64,000 bases of DNA from Nereocystis luetkeana (Eukaryota; Sar; Phaeophyceae; Laminariales; Laminariaceae): assembly GCA_031213475.1 (NCBI GenBank), contig JARUPZ010000021.1, positions 2,972,001 through 3,036,000 on the forward strand, given 5' to 3'. Positions 62,611-64,000 of the stretch are shown in pieces. The position numbers were made by a program, and so were the translations under genes. A model generated the notes under the pieces. It saw only the letters and a list, made by a program, of their open reading frames with translations, made no database searches and had not been told where the DNA came from. Position 1 is the first letter of the stretch, and each line of letters begins with the position of its first letter.

Positions 62611-63541
62611 TGTGACCGCAAACAAACGCAAAAGAAAAGCTCATCGCGATATACGGGCAGAAAGTGGTCCACATAAATAAAGAGGCGTCCGTCACAACTC
62701 ACAACCAACAAAACAAATGTTGACAAAAAATTGAAAACCAGGGTCTGAAGAGAATGTGTACAAGCATACACGAGATGCGAGTATTTGGTGAACATTGGAT
62801 TGAAGATGAGAGTTCCATGTCGCCAGCGAGAAGACGAAACAGGAAACAAAAATGTTGTGGTACTCGTAACGTTGCCCCTTTATGTAGTAATCTACATAGG
62901 GTTTCGGAGGAGTTTTTGCATTTCAAATAATATATTATCGTAATCACGTGGAGGTTTTCGCGAGCACGATTGTTTGATAGTATACGAAGTAATATAGCGA
63001 GTTATTGCGATTATATCGTGATGGCAAAACGCGATGTACAACACCGGCGATGTTCTTCAGTCCTCATCATCTGTCAGTGTATTCTACTTCGTACCTGGAA
63101 TTTTGTAAGTGGCACCTAAAAAGGCAGCAATTCGCTGCTGCGCTGATCGCACCACTTTTACTTTCGGGTCGGAATTGCGGTATAACCCAACACGCGCCGG
63201 AACGTGTATGTCCGGAGGTGTTTTTATACTCCGTACCAGGTATATGTTTAGGCACATTTGTATGCAATTCACTGCGGTGTTTGGTTCTCAGGCGTATGGT
63301 CACACGCATACATCACAAAAAACACCTCCGGCGACCCGTATGGGGGACCGGCCTCCAGTAGCCCCTACGGGAGGCAACACGCCTGCCGCTGCCCGATCGT
63401 TTTCGTACTTCAAGTTGCCCCAGAGAACGAGCTACTAAACAGAGAAAACGCAGGTTGTTTTTTGTTGTTGTTGATCTCACGTTCGCCCATTGCCACCATG
63501 CCGTAGGCTATTCTGTAGTCACGGAAAAGCACCAAGGTATT

Positions 63542-63638
63542 TCAACCCTTTAAGAACCGCAGTCCAGCTTTGGGGACAAACTACTTGGAATTTGACTGGT
63601 TAGCCCCCAAAACGGGACTGCGGTTCTAAAAGGGTTAA
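63542..63638. mobile_element. TTAA MITE (piggyBac-like)
   Basis: tcaaccctttaagaaccgca ... acgggactgcggttctaaaa then gggTTAA. Confidence 0.75.
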
Positions 63639-63639
63639 C

Positions 63640-64000
63640 AGGGCTGTTCACGGGTCGGATCGAAACACGCGGGTCAGGTCGGGTCGGGTAAGGGTAATCC
63701 GACCCTACCCGTGAAAGTTTGAAACCCTCCTGACACGACACCCGACCCGACCCGACCTAACCCGACCCAACCCGAGACCCGACCTAGCCCGACCCGGGAC
63801 CCGACCCGGGACCCGACCCGGGACCCGACCCGTCCCGCCCCGATCCGACACAGTCCGACCTGACACGGTCCGATCCGACCTGACACGGTCCGACCCGCCA
63901 CGGTCCCCGATCCGACACTGTCCGACCCGACACGGTCCGATCCGACACAGTCCGACCCGACACACGGTCCGATCCGACACAGTCCGACCCGACACACGGT
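63640..64000 (-). repeat. GACCC / CCGACACGGT minisatellite, copy 2, runs off the end
   Basis: acccgacccgacccgaccta, then units of about 21 bp (cgatccgacacagtccgacc). Shares flanks with 28,650-28,815. Confidence 0.9.

Noticed and set aside
2206-63242. CCWGG core as a methylation or restriction signal
   Set aside because: CCWGG is the Dcm/EcoRII word in bacteria, but the enrichment here needs the flanking TA on both sides and the insertion pattern in MITEs explains it better.

Overview
The window comes from an intron-rich eukaryotic nuclear genome packed with repeats. Coding exons are short (36-363 bp) and GC-rich, and lie in introns of several hundred bases to about 8 kb. All splice sites used here are GT-AG and most introns are phase 0. 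The genes are protist-like, and the exon/intron style and the form of the PX protein suggest a photosynthetic stramenopile, most likely a brown alga. That placement is inference. There are no bacterial operons, rRNA genes or convincing functional tRNA genes.

Layout. (1) 128-25,538, plus strand: the last 17 exons I can recognise of the TOR (target of rapamycin) kinase gene. They encode about 828 residues: end of the FAT domain, FRB domain, whole PI3K-like kinase domain, a low-complexity spacer and the FATC tail ending GWCPFW-stop. The 5' part lies outside the window. A 100-base assembly gap (18,705-18,804) sits in the intron after exon 13. (2) 25,539-41,788: about 16 kb between two convergent genes, mostly minisatellites, dispersed repeats, SINEs, MITEs and a possible small LTR relic; I recognise no gene. 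(3) 41,789-60,554, minus strand: an eight-exon model of a PX (phosphoinositide-binding) protein with a Cys-rich stretch before the PX domain. The four 3' exons are well supported, and the 5' exons are joined by phase agreement and sequence character. (4) 60,555-64,000: repeats, including tRNA-related SINE-like pieces and a GACCC minisatellite running off the end.

The non-coding DNA is dominated by mobile-element debris: TA-flanked 105-bp MITEs with TTACGGGGGACC ends, TTAA-flanked palindromic piggyBac-like MITEs, 85-bp TACCAC hairpins, an 875-bp PIF/Harbinger-type element with TTA target duplications, a 476-bp inverted-repeat element, three tRNA-related SINE-like families, and a family of repeats that abut homopolymer G/C runs (poly(C)-tailed in one orientation).

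The most unusual signal is a 9-bp motif, TACC(A/T)GGTA, which I counted 27 times by eye where about 0.5 would be expected. Comparing MITE copies shows that it is inserted sequence: two copies carrying the motif are exactly 105+7 bp, and one carrying a double motif is 105+15 bp. The simplest reading is micro-insertions or excision footprints of the form TA-CCWGG-TA at TA dinucleotides. TOR and the PX protein are plausible neighbours in phosphoinositide and endomembrane signalling, but nothing here shows that they work together.
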